Shown one piece after another: positions 1 to 12,900 of a stretch of 64,000 nt of DNA. Origin of the DNA: Ichthyophis bannanicus. Its lineage: Eukaryota; Chordata; Amphibia; Gymnophiona; Ichthyophiidae. Location: contig CM066034.1 in the NCBI GenBank assembly GCA_033557465.1, forward strand, positions 983,979,637-984,043,636, given 5' to 3'. The notes under the pieces were generated by a model. That model searched no databases. It was not told the origin of the DNA and saw only the letters and a program-made list of their open reading frames with translations. The position numbers and the translations under genes were made by a program. Each line of letters starts with the position of its first letter. Position 1 is the first letter of the stretch.

Positions 1-892
1 TATTTGGGTATATTAGAGACCTAATGTAATGTCCCTCATGTCCTCACTATAAATGGTGAGCTTGTGGGGATGCAGGTCTGCACCCAAGCAGAAGGAAAGA
101 TACTATATACTTTGAGGCAGTTGGGGTTAGACAGACTCTAAAAATCACCCTTCACTCTTGGAAGTGGTGTTCCAACACAAGTCTACGACTTCTCAGAGCT
201 TGAATGGAAAGTAGACATCTAATAATGGAAGTAGATAATTGAGTCTTTACTAAAGCACAACCTCAGTAGTGATAATCTGACAGCTACATGAAGAAGGCTT
301 TGCTTCTTCCATTACACAGTTATGAGCCGCCCATTCTGCTTTATTGCAGGATCACCTTTGAGATGTTCTGCAATTCCTATACATTATTAGGACACCCCTT
401 GGTATCTCAAATCCTGTGTCGCACAGTTGTTTAGCAGGGCAGTGTCTTCTCCTCATTTCACCATAAAATTGTAGATGCTAAAGCTGTTAAGGCTTCGCAT
501 GAAGGAGCGTTAATGACTTTTCAGTTGGAAACGTCATATCATGGTTTTTAGTGGGATAATCCTGCTGTGTGTGATGGTGACGCTATTAATATCTATGGAG
601 GTAAATGGGGAAGGGAAAAGAGCCTTATGTGTAGCGATGACTGAGAGGTCTGCGACTTTTATATCTTCCTACTGAACATTCCAGCAAATTGAATCACAAA
701 TTAGAGAAAAAGAAACACAAAATGATTAACAGTTGACAAGGAGGAGAGTACGATCCATTGGAAGAGAAATGGGGCAGAGGTGGTTCTTGGGCATGGAGTA
801 CTGTGGGGGTTTCCCTTCTCTGTGTCAGCCTATAGGGCTTGGAGATCTGCTATAGCGCTGCTACATTAGTCCTTCAATCTCTGTCCCTACAG
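1..892. other. PLEKHS1 intron, nothing recognised
   Basis: AT-rich single-copy-looking sequence without an ORF or repeat that I recognise. It ends in the pyrimidine tract and acceptor of the first visible exon. Exons encoding the first part of the PH domain must lie further upstream. Confidence 0.5.
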
Positions 893-968
893 AAAAGATG
901 TTGAAGAATGGTTGGAAGCCATCTCGTCAGCATGGAAAGAAATGAGGAGGGAAGACAATTCTGAACAG
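893..968 (+). CDS. PLEKHS1: PLEKHS1 exon a: end of PH domain
   Basis: The acceptor follows a pyrimidine-rich stretch ending ctgtccctacag, and the donor is CAG|gtgaga. One base completes a codon from the previous exon; 25 codons follow and the exon ends in phase 0. The peptide [17 protein letters not shown] has the invariant Trp of the C-terminal PH-domain helix and acidic/basic residues after it, as expected where a PH domain ends and a linker starts. Confidence 0.85.
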
Positions 969-3900
969 GTGAGATACATTATTTCAGTGCTGAATGCTTG
1001 CCCAGAGGTGCCACAACTTTGTGAAAACTAGTCTAGACCCATCATCCTGGGGTGTGACCTGTACAGTGATGACTCACCTCCTCTGTGAATAGTCCCTAGG
1101 CTATTCTCACAATGCACCCGGCACACCACAAAGTATGAATTATTTCAGCAACAAGGACTGTGGTAAGAGAGCTGCACATGGAAGGTTAATCACAGACAAA
1201 TGCAATTGTCTGCAAATGTTTAGGTGCCCCTTGTCAAATTATAAGTTTCAATAAATTCCTCAGTGAATGGAAGTTCAATGGGATGCACATTTGAAAATGA
1301 ATGAAGCCATTTGGGCTTCATTCTCTCTTAACCAGTTGCTCTCAACTCTTTTTCTGTTGTGACAACCTGAAAGACCGTATTTATGTACGCGACACACTGA
1401 ACACTACAATCTGCAGCTGAGCAAAAAAATGATGCCAAATATCATTTTATTGTAGTTAAGAATAGTTTACATTCCTGTTCTATTATTTTTAACAGAACTT
1501 AGATTTTTTTGGATGGGGGACAAATTCACACTAAACACAGTACTGTAAACATCAATAATTTGCGTTACCTGTTTTGGAGTCTATACAGAGCAGAGCTAGG
1601 ATGTTTCCATCTGCAGACTACAAATAAAATAGAGGTCAAACTAATCACAGAGCTATAAGTTTGTCAAAAAAAGGAGAGACTCAACTCTGTAAACTTAACT
1701 TGAAAGTATAGCGGTATCTTCAGAACTGATGTGTTCATATAAACTGCAGACATATAGTTTATAATTTTTAGCAAAGTTAAATTGGAAAACCTGCACACAG
1801 AAGCAACAGATAGGTCTCAGACTTCCTGAGCAAAAACAAAAACCAGTCAGAAGTATCTGACGTGGCATAGCCCTTATAGCATCAACGACCTTTGATGAAT
1901 AGTTGCTCTGGAGCAGGCATCCACCAACTCTTTCACTCCAAAATAATTAACAGTTGCAGCCAAAAACTTCAGCCAAATACATTGAAAGAGTGGTTAACAG
2001 GACTTAACTTTGCAGGCAATATTTGGCAAACTTTGTTAGTGCTTTCATTCATTGAATTCTGAGTGCTTTCAGCCACCCCCTGAAGAAACCAGGGATTAAG
2101 GCGCTGGCCCAGCACTGTTATTCAAATATTGCCTGCAAAGTTAAGTCCTGTTAACCACTCTTTCAATGTATTTGGCTGAGGTTTTTGGCTACAACTGTTA
2201 ATTATTTTGGAGTGAAAGAGTTGGTGGATGCCTGCTCCAGAGCAACTATTCATCAAAGGTCGTTGATGCTATAAGGGCTATGCCACGTCAGATACTTCTG
2301 ACTGGTTTTTGTTTTTGCCCGGCAAGTCTGAGACCTACCTGCTGCTTCTGTGTGCGGGTTTTCCAATTTAACTTTGCTAAAAATTATAAACTATATGTCT
2401 GCAGTTTATATGAACACATCAGTTCTGAAGATACCGCTATACTTTCAAGTTAAGTTTACAGAGTTGAGTCTCTCCATCTGTAGACTGCCATACAAAAAAA
2501 TGTATATATACACACATATAATTCAAATTCTGCTTTCACCTTAGTAACAGCAACACAAAACCCATTCACTGCTAGAAACGTTCCGTGAATTAACACAAAA
2601 CCCTGCAAATAAGCTACTGAGAACATGCATAGCAAACCTTCCACACCATAAAGCACCAACTCTCATGACAGAACTAGAAAGAACCGTACCTCTAAAAAAA
2701 CAGCACTGCCGATACGGAACGTCAATAGACCACTTACTAGAAAAGCCGAATTACTCCATCTGCTATAGATTCCCATACAGAAACTACATGCTAGCAGGCT
2801 CCCTCACCTCAGTCATACACACAGGTTACAGATCAGCCTTCACCAATTACAAAACAAAGCACCAAAATTTAGAAGTGGAATCCCAAGAAGTCATAGTCTT
2901 GGTGAGCAGCACAACACAAACAAAATTAAAAATAAAAATGAATTTCTTTTTGTGCTGAGCAAAATGCAACTATACAGGAAATACACATTCCTAAAACTGA
3001 CATTCTCCCAATCACTAAAAACAAAAAATAAATAATTAAAAAGGCCCTTTTCCTAAAGTGCGCTAAGCACACCCTATAACCCACGGTAACTGCACAAGCA
3101 CAGCTAGGGTGGCCTGATTTCCGCGCTAACTATGCTTCACATGTTGGCGGTGGAAAATATGTGGGTTAGGGGGCAGCAAGTGGGCGTGACGAACTTCTTG
3201 TAGTCAGTGCGCCCGTGCTAATTGCAAGGCTCACAATTAGTGCAAGTGGAATTACCACCACCTCAATAGGTGGAGGTAAGTGCACCCGTGCTAATTTTGT
3301 CACACATTAAGACACAATGCAGCACATTAACTGACGGGAACATGCTGTTCACGCTCCCAACATTAACACAGTGGTGTTACCCTTAATGCACCATAGTTTT
3401 CCTAGGTTGGCCTAAGTAGTGAGTGCAGGGGGTGTCCTCAGGCCATCTCCTCCTCCTCTGCAGCCAGCAATGGTAGTGACTGTGGCCACAGGGGAAGGAA
3501 CAAGATGCATTTCCAGCCTGGGCTGATAGTAGCAGTGATCACGGTAGGAATACAAGCAGCTTCAGGATGCCGTGGAGGTGATTACCTGTAGGGGAGAGGG
3601 GGAGCAGGCCTGCAATTTATCCAGCTTGGGCAGTAGCAAACGTGACTAATGGAGGGAGGAGCAGAATTAGGAAGCAATTATAAGGATTTCCTGTACCTGG
3701 CTATTTACTTTGCACTCTCTGCAGCTTGCAGGCATGGGCTTCCTGTCTATGCCAAATTTTTTGTGACACACTAGTGTGTCTCAACACACTGGTTATGAAG
3801 CACTGCTCTAAACAAACCAAGTGAACATGGATCCCAAATATTCATTTATTTTCAGCACCATTATAGTCTGTGGGGCCAGGAAACCAACACTTGTTTTTCT

Positions 3901-6900
3901 TGGTCAATGGGAGGCTCACCAGACCTCAAAGCTGGGAGGTAAAGGGCTAGAGATTTGCAGCTGAAACCACAAGCGCTAGCCAAAGTAGAAGATGGTGAGT
4001 GGCAGTAGGAGAAACATGTCCCTGGAGAAGTCCGTTGACCCAACATTTGGTCTCTAATCTAGAACGTATTCCAGTCTAATCCATGGACTCCTTCAGGGGC
4101 ATGTCACTCCTGCTGCCCAGAGGCTTGTATTTTGGCTATGTAGCTTCCGTGGCTTCACCTGTAAGTCTCCAATCTCTACATCTACGGATTATAGCTTCAA
4201 TCTTCAGTAAGTCAGTCTGACAGAGTAGAGCCATCTTGGGAAGCGACAAGGAAAAAGCAGTAGTCTTTTGACTTACCAAGTTGAAACCTTTTGACAAGCG
4301 GTCTATCCAAGGCTCACTTCTTCCAAATCCCACGGCTAATGATGTCATTATAAATCTGAAAGCAGCACTGTTTTCTTGCCATTCCGCTCTCCATTGTGAG
4401 AAGCTTGATAGGAAAGAAACTGAAATTAGCACAGGAGAGACCATGCTGCGGCATGGTACATACCCGTCGAGTTTGTATGTTTGAGTCACTTCATCTGTAA
4501 ATGTTTGGCGCACTCAGTTTGTCCACACAGAGTGCAAAGTGCCTGGCTCTGCTACAGTATTCACTGTCCTTCTATTGTAATACCTGCTATGGTGTATGCA
4601 CTATGTTGTACATGAACAGTAAAATTCCTTTATTGTTTCTGTCTCATGGACTCATGACAATGCTTGATAGAGGAAGGCTTGGGAATGATAGAAGGAACCA
4701 AAGAGGAAAAGTAGTTAATCTTCCCTAGAGACCAAGGACTTGTAGCAGCATTAGTGATGATGGTTAGAGACTTGGATCTCAGAGACTCTGTAGTCCACCA
4801 GCCAAGATAAAAAGAGATGTTTTAAAAAAGGAATATCTGCAGTTGTCGTCATTGCAGGTTCCAGTGAAAATCTCAAATACCAGTTGTCTTCTCCCATGTC
4901 TACACAGGAGCAAAGATGACAGTGGTAGAGCAGGACATGTGTGTAGGGGAGGAGGAGTTCAGGAGGCCAGCAAGTAATGTCAGCAGAATGCAGTAGTGGG
5001 CACACCCTGAGAAGCTTACGGAGCAGGTTAGGGAAGATGCTGAATCGCATGTGAGGGATTGCCAGAACTTCAAGGGATTGAAAGTTCAGTAACTGAGGAG
5101 GGTTTAAATACAAAAGTTTCTTGCATACTGCCAGGGCCAAGAGCACCCTCCCCCCCCCAAAAAAAAGAGCAGGTAGTGGGAAGTTTACAGAATATCCATG
5201 GCCTTTCACCATCTGATGCAGCCTCAGCAGCAGTAGTCCTTAGGGATGCAGAAAGTGAGAATTACGGAGGCATTGTACAGCACTGGAGGACCAGTGTTTT
5301 GCAGAATGTATTTACTATTAGAAGGTCATCGATAGGGGAAGACCATTGGGCCATTTTTTAAGAGTAGCATGCTCCATCAGCTGCAGAAAAAACATCCATT
5401 GGAGCTGGTTTCAGGGGAGGATTGATTGTTGGACAAATCTGATTGATTTCTTTGACTGGATCAGGGAGTTGGACCGAGAGAGAGCCCTAGATGTGGTGTA
5501 CTTAGATTTCAGTAAAACCTTTGACACTGTTCCACACAGGCGACTTATAAGCAAACTGAGCACCCTAGGAATGGACTTTAAAGTTACTGATTGGGTTAGA
5601 AATTGGTTGAGTGGGAGACGACAAAGGATACAGGTAAATGGAGCTCACTCTGTGGAGAAGGAGGTTACCAGTGGTGTGCCGCAGGGATATGTCCTCGGTC
5701 CAATTCTTTTTAACATCTTTGTTAGTGATATTGTGGAAGGGCTGTTGGGTTAGACTTCCTTCCTTGCAGATGATACTAAAATCTGCAATAGAGTAGACAC
5801 CCAGGATGGAGTAGATAACATGAGGAGGGATCTAGCTTAGCTTGAAGAATGGTCTAGAATTTGGCAGCTGAGATTTAATGCTAAAAAATGCAAGGTTGTG
5901 CATTTGGGCTACAAAAATCGAAGGAATCGGTACAGTGTAGGGGTGAAGTATTTCTGTCCATAAAAGAAGAGTGGGACCTGGGCGTAATTGGATCTGATGA
6001 TCGTGAAGTAGCTAAACAGGTAGAAAATGTGACGGCAAAAGCTAGAAGGATGCTTGGGTTCATAGGGAGAGGAATGGCCAGCAGCAGAAAGGAGTTGATA
6101 GTGCCTCTGTATAAGTCTTTGGTGCGACATCATTTGGAGTATTATGTGCATTTTTGGAGACCGCACCTTCAAAAGGATATAAACAGGCTAGAGTCAGTAC
6201 AGAGGGTGGCACCCGATTCTCAGGGGCAAACCTGTTTATGGAGATACTTGGATACTTTTTCATGCTCTCTCTGGCAAATGTTTTCCACAAAACTCTATCC
6301 TAACCTTGTTAGTGCTTCTTCACCCCCTGCTCAGAGAATTTGGGGCCTCATCCCAATGCTGGTGCTGCTTTGCACTTCTCCCAATGCCTTAGGGTCTTCA
6401 TTCCATTGTTTCTGCTACTTTGTCCTTTTCATGATTGCTTGGAGCCTTCATGCTGCTCTTTGTGCTCTTTGCCTCTGTTATGGTGTCATGGGGTCTTCAT
6501 GCCACACATGAAGGGGCATTTTAGAAAGAACATCTCATCAGCAGGAGGAATGTGCAGATAATGTAGGCAAGTTTGGAACTGGGCCTGTGAACAGGCAGGA
6601 ACCATGTAAAATTGCCATGTGAACATCCGGGAGGATGGATGAACTGCATATAATAGGCAGAGACATTGTTTATTACACATTTGATATACCGCCCCCCATT
6701 ACATCGGGGCGGTTTACAATTAAAAAAAAAAAAGAAAGAAAGGAAATACAATCAATATAAACATAGAAAGAGAAAGAGAATAGAAAAGGAGGTAGTAATA
6801 TTCAAAAATAAAAGGAGAAGGAGAGTCAAGGGATTAAGGGGGGAGGTTGAAGGCGGAGGAGAAAAGGTGCTGCTCTTGGAAAATGTGGCTGGAAACCATG

Positions 6901-9900
6901 CAAGGCACCATTTGCAAAGACAGGGACATGGGCATGCATGTATAAGCACGCAGAGACAGAGCATGAGGACACGACAAGAAGTTGTAGAGATGGCAACATG
7001 GCTGTCCAACTTCTTCCATGCCAAGACCAAGTGGTTCTGCTACATGGTGACAGAGCACAAACACATCCTATATCCACCAAGAGGGCACAGGCCATCCTAT
7101 TGGGAGAACCATGCGATCTGGGGCTGGATCTGCCACTCTTTCACAGTAAGTGTCAAAGTTGCTATAGATGGGGGGGGGGGGGGGGAGGGGGTTCTATAAG
7201 ACCATGAGTGGACAGGAGTGCAAAGGGATGGGGACATGGAGGAGCAAGAGCAGGAAATAGTGCTCCCTCCAACAGGCGCCACCATGCAGATGGAGGGGGA
7301 GGGTACTGGAGCTCACAACTGTGCTAGAATGTAAGATTAGATAATGGAAGGAATCCCACAGTTGCAGCAGTCACATCTTTCACTAAGTGGGAGTGCCAAA
7401 GACAGGACATATGATGCGAAGGGGTACAATCAAAATTGTGCACAAGTAGGAGATCTCTGAGAAACACAAGCCAGCCAGATAACCCATGCAATCAAAAGCC
7501 GACCAGCAACAGACTGTAAACAGAGTGGTGCAGGAAGCAGAGACCAAAGGGCCCTTGCATTGCAGGTCAGGGAAGGTCCCTGAGGGAGGCATGGGAATCC
7601 CACCCACAAACAGGATGAGATGCAGACTCCACCAACAGAAGGCCAGACAATGTGCTCCAATGCCAAGGCAGTCAGTGGGAACATCTGGATTCCACTAGTA
7701 AGAAGGCATGGGATGTCAGAGATGCTGGAGAGGCAAGTAAGCATGGCTGTCACATCTGTCCCCTATAGGGCCACATGTAGGAAGAGGCCACAACTCCTGG
7801 CACATCTACAGAGGAACTTTAGAAGTGCCGGGTGTGTGACATGTGTGTGAGGAATTAGTGTCTGGGGTCTGTGGGGAGCATTGCAAATGGCATGGAAATG
7901 GTGCAAAGAGAATGCACAAGTGGGATTTATCTGCACTTAAAACAAGAAAACAAAAAATGTGACAATAAAAGGCATGTGAAACAGCTCTGTAGCCCTCCCC
8001 CCAAAAAAAAAACATTTTAGAAATAACTAAAACTTCAAGGAGACATCTCCAGCTGTCACCCAAGGAAGTGCACTGTAAGCAATGCTCTCTCGGTAGCCAC
8101 AAACCCATCAATCATTTCCCAAGTATTTGTCTGGGAGAAAACTGAGGAGGTTGTAGCAACTGGGAGAGTGGTAAATAAAGTATGCTTCCCTAAAAGATGC
8201 CAGGTTATGTCTCCATGAGAACTGCATCTTGCATGAAGAGCAGTTGCAAACCCCTCAGGGTTCCAGATATTGAATGCAAGAAATAGCACAGACATAGAGG
8301 ATGGCACAGAGTGGCAAAGGTCAGGAGTAGCATGCATGTCATGATATTTCAGACATGGAGGGAGAACAGAGGTGCATTGGCAACCCACTAGGAATGAGTG
8401 TGGGTATAGATCACAGGCTGAAGCTACACAGGCACAACCAGGCTGAGAGCATGGCAGGGAAACAGATGTGTGTAGGGAAGGGATGCCTGGAGCAGTGCGC
8501 AAATGAAAGCAGGTAAGCCCCGGCGGCGCAGGAGTAGCAAGTAGCATGGATACTGGTCAGGGATACATGGAAGCTGCAACAGAGAGTAGGGCAGTATCAG
8601 GAAACAGAGTACAGGTAGCACCTGAGCACTCTGTGGAAAGGTGAAGTACATGGGAAGGCTGTGATGGTTGCTTGGATGCATGATCAGGCCCTAGGAAATA
8701 CATATGCCACAAGTGCAAGGCCCAATGTCAGGTGGTTAGAAGCTCCATGTGGGTGAGAGTGAGTGTTAGACAAAGACCAATGGATGTGAAGCGGGGATGC
8801 GGGAACCTATATAGTGCCTGAGAAAGGCAATCCTGCATCTGCAGCAGCAGCAATGGAGCCGCGCTCAGTGGCATCGGTGGAGGAGGAGATAGAGGAGCTG
8901 AAGGTGTTGGAGGAACCAGAGGAAGCAGCCAGAGCCACAGACCCTAAGCTCATCCAATTTCAGCAGCCATTGGCTGATGAGAGACACCTCAAGGGAGGAG
9001 GAGAAGGAGGTGGAGAGCTGCTATAGCTGGGACATTGAACAGGGACGACTTCCTGCCAATGCGCTATGGGAGCCACTCACTAGATTACCTGCGTGGCCTG
9101 CAAGTGAAGCAGGGCAAATGCATCCTGGCTCCTGTAAGGCCAACCGGGGACAGGGGAGGGAAGGAAGAGGGAGGAGTGGGAAGGAGGGGAGGGAGACGGG
9201 GAGGGGGAGGGAAGTGGTGAGGGAAAGGAGGAAGAATTAGGAGGGGGAGGGTGAGCAGGTCCACCACAGAGAGTCTCACTGCAGCCAGTCTCCAAGGCAC
9301 AGCATGGGCTGGCTGTGGTCAAACCACGGGTGCCTCACCATGAGGCATCCTGAGGCAGACAGGGCCAGAGGTCCTGCCCCATCTCCGGCCATCCGACATG
9401 AGATGTAGCAGGGCTTTGGAGCAGTCACCTGGGCCAAGGACCTCATGGTGGGCCACCTGGAAGGCAAAAGAAGAGAGCTGCATGCCCTGACAGAAGCTGT
9501 ACTTGAACTCCAGGCAGAGAACATCCTACACATGGGGGGGGGGATCTAGTTAGGGGGGGCATAATGTACATGTACAATATTCCTGTTAGGGTTGTGAATA
9601 AATGCTGATACTATTGTGAGGGAAAAATGTCTATGTGTTTTACTTGCACCCCCTCCCCCAACCCAGAAGGCTTTAGCACCAGTGAGGGAGACAGGGGCAC
9701 AGATAGGGTAATGCAGGACACAGAGATACACTCAAGTGTGGAGGTAGCCTCATGCCACAAGGTGCATACTGTAGCTTACTATTCAACTATAAAGACCCAG
9801 GGAGGCAGCAATCAGCATATGTCCTCACCGCTCTCTGGTGGTGGGCTCACAGGGTCCACATAAACATGCATTTCCAGGGCCAGCATGTAAAGTGGAGAGG

Positions 9901-12900
9901 ACCCAAACAAGATAGAGAGATGTGTTCACAGCTGACCTGCAACCTATTGGATCTCACACCCCCAACTCGACTGCCTAGACCCATAGGGTGTCCTCTGACT
10001 GTGCCCGTCTGCATGAGACCTTGGATGGGGAGAGGAGGGGGTGGCTGTGGGTATCTCATCACACCCCCCAAACAGGCCAGCCTTGCCAGTTGCCTCATCC
10101 TCGTGGTGGCAGATTGTGGAGGGGCTGATTGTACAGCAGTAGGTTACTGTCCATGCAATGCTTTGTACATAGGCTGAGGTGTCTGCATGCCCTTCATCCG
10201 CATCACACTATGGTCCTGTTTCCCCTCCCATCAGTGGCTGCACATGTACAGCTGCCACGAGTCTCTACTTGCATGCATGTGGTTTACAGTGGTTGGATTT
10301 GCACTCAGTTCCCTGGTGTACAGCCCATTGCTTTTTCTCTGCAACTACTAATGCAGTCCCTCTGACGCCAATGTGTCTTGTGAGCTAGCTGCATATGCTG
10401 CTCTCAGATTGCCGCACCCCAGACAGGTGTCTCCTTTTGGATTTTCTTGCCATTTGGGACATGAGTGTGGTGCCTGCTTAGCGAAGAGCCAGTCTCCGGT
10501 GATTTCTCTGCTGCTGAAGCACTCGTATATGGGTATAGGCATCATGGCATTACCCTGGCAAGCAGGGAAAGATATCTGGGCATTGCAGACCACCTGCATA
10601 TTCTTTGAGTGGAATGCCTTCCTGTTCCTGGATGTGGCTTCCCTGACCCTTGAGGGAAGGAGGGCCACGTGTGTACAAGTCTGACACCCAGCACCGTAGG
10701 GAAGAATGCTATCTGATGGAACTGCTGCATAGTCTGCTGCCTCTGCTGTACTGTGCTGGGGAAGCGTAGTCTGCTGCTCAGGTGAGGAATGTTGCAAGAG
10801 ATTGTGTGATGCATAGTGACACTGTTAACTAGATGATGCCTGTAATGGCTGTGAGCACAGCTTGGAAGCTGCCAGTGTCCAGGAATGTTAGGGCTGTGGT
10901 TATCTTCACGTGGACTGGGATGGGCTAGGCAACAGCACTGAATATTGAGCCTCAAGTGATTAGAAGGATCATAGTATTTGTTCACCTATTCAACTTTCTT
11001 CTCCTGACTAATTGAAGGCTTAAGAAGTCATTAAACTTGTTGGCCATTATTTATTTTGTTTTTTTAAGTGCCATCAAGTAAGTGCTCCACGGATGTTTCC
11101 TGAGTGGCCACTCACTGCTCAACTTCTGTCAGATTGCTGAGTTGCATCTTGAATTGCTCTTTAATGCCATCCACAATGGAATGTTGCCAGTAGTCATACC
11201 TTTACCTTAATTTTATACTGTTGCCAGTAGTTATACCTTTACCATAATCCTATACTGTTGCCAGTAGCCATACCTTTACCATAATCTTATACTGTTGCCA
11301 GTAGTCATACCTTTACCATAATCTGGTACTGTCATTTTTACTGTACTGTAACACTGTATTGAACCACTTATACTGTAACATAGCCTTTACTAATTATACT
11401 ATAACTTGTAAATTGCCTCCCAAGAATCTGAGACTCCCATACACATCCCATACCAAGAAACTAAAATGTCTCTCCACCTCATCACCTTCCTCAGCTTTTA
11501 CCTTCTCACAGACTGGCTAGGGACCTCCCTTGCCTACTCTCCCTCCACCAATCATATACCAATCCTCAAGAACCGTGGAAAACAATGGTCAGGCAACCCT
11601 TATCATCATCCAGATAAGGAAGCTCGTATACGACACTCCCACCTCATCCACATAGCAATACATCAAACCAGCAACCCTAAGCAACACAAATCCCAACTCC
11701 CACAAAGCTTAAAATGTGCCCTCATAAATGCACGCTCAATTCGAAAAAAATGGCCTGTAATCCTAGACATAATTACCCTTCACAATCTTGATGCACTCAT
11801 GATCACCGAAACCTGGTTATCCAAAGAGGACAATGTCCTCATCAACCAACTCATTCCACCTAACTTCTCTATACACACAACCCATAGAGAAAACAAGAAG
11901 GGAGGAGGAGCCCTGATACTCACCAAGTCTGAACTCCTTTTCAACATGACCAGCTCTCATAGCACAAGCAACCTAGATATAATCACCATAGTAAACAAAC
12001 AATGCTCCATCAACCTAGTCTACAGAGCCCCCTCAAGCTCACCGGATGAACTTCCCACCATATTGGACCTGGCTGCCAATACCAGCAACCCCACCACTCC
12101 CAACTGGATAATGGGAGACCTCAATCTCTCATCATTACAGCAAAACCAGTCATCTTCACTCCTCAACGCCATTGAAGATCTTGGATATCAACAGCTCATC
12201 ACTGAGCCCACTCATACTAAAGGAAACATTCTTGATATGGTCTTCGCTCCCCAATCTATTTCCGAACAGAACTACAACATTGTAAAATCGATCACCAATG
12301 TACCATGGTCAGACCATAAGCTTATAAACCTACAAATTCCTCTGAGCAACAATCATCTTCTCAACAACAGAAAACCGGACAACACATCTAGAACAACAAG
12401 AGGCTTCCGACCTTTCAATAGGGAACTCATACTGTCAAGCACCCAACCACTCCTAAACAACACAGTACTCAACCTTGATGAGTCTGTCACCGCCTGGTAC
12501 AACAACCTCAACACCATTGCTCAACTACCACACAAAAAGAACACATCATCAAGAAAAAGAACCCCTGCTCCATGGTTTTCCCCCGATTTACAATCCTCCC
12601 TTTCCCACCTACGAAGACTCGAAAAACGCTGGCGCCGCTCACTTTCCATCGATGATCACGCAGCCTACAATCAACACCTTGCATCTCACCGCGAAGCAAT
12701 TACAACCATAAGGAAGCAATACCACACTGATATGCTCAAAAGATCCCTGAACAAACCGCGCGACCTCTTCAACCTGGTCAAATCACTATCAAAGGAACCA
12801 TCCTCAGAACAAAAAGAAGATATCCACCCACAGGAATTTGCTGATTACCTGCAATCAAAACTTCCACAAACAGATGAGCTCTCCAAAACCACTATACACG

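Larger units (their letters stand above)
1620..2473 (-). mobile_element. Foldback element 1, hammerhead-related, Penelope-like?
   Basis: Long inverted arms at 1675-2025 and 2123-2473 (351 bp each, nearly identical) surround a 97-bp spacer. A 13-bp target duplication with one mismatch flanks it (1607-1619 ccatctgcagact; 2474-2486 ccatctgtagact). The left extra tail (1620-1674) matches, inverted, the right tail of the element at 34222-35294, so both are one family in opposite orientation. The spacer holds CCCCTGAAGAAACC at 2077-2090, the 5' half of a hammerhead-type core, but the GAAA half is degraded. Strand is set by the tail. Confidence 0.75.
1333..3815. mobile_element. hAT-like non-autonomous element, with nested insertions
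   Basis: The left end (ccagttgctctcaactc, then a T-rich run and tgacaacctg) and the reverse complement of the right end (ccagtgtgttgagacacac) resemble hAT-Charlie-type ends, which read like CAGTGGTTCTCAACC. The terminal match is imperfect and no clear 8-bp duplication is visible. Inside are a foldback element (1620-2473) and a second MITE-like segment (about 3043-3420). I see no transposase ORF. Confidence 0.35.

Noticed and set aside
4136..5212. Minus-strand frames of 125 and 153 codons as genes
   Set aside because: No family features, no splice context, and composition like the surrounding intron.
6752..7207. Overlapping frames in purine-rich DNA
   Set aside because: Biased sequence (A/G runs) opens several frames at once; no protein motif.
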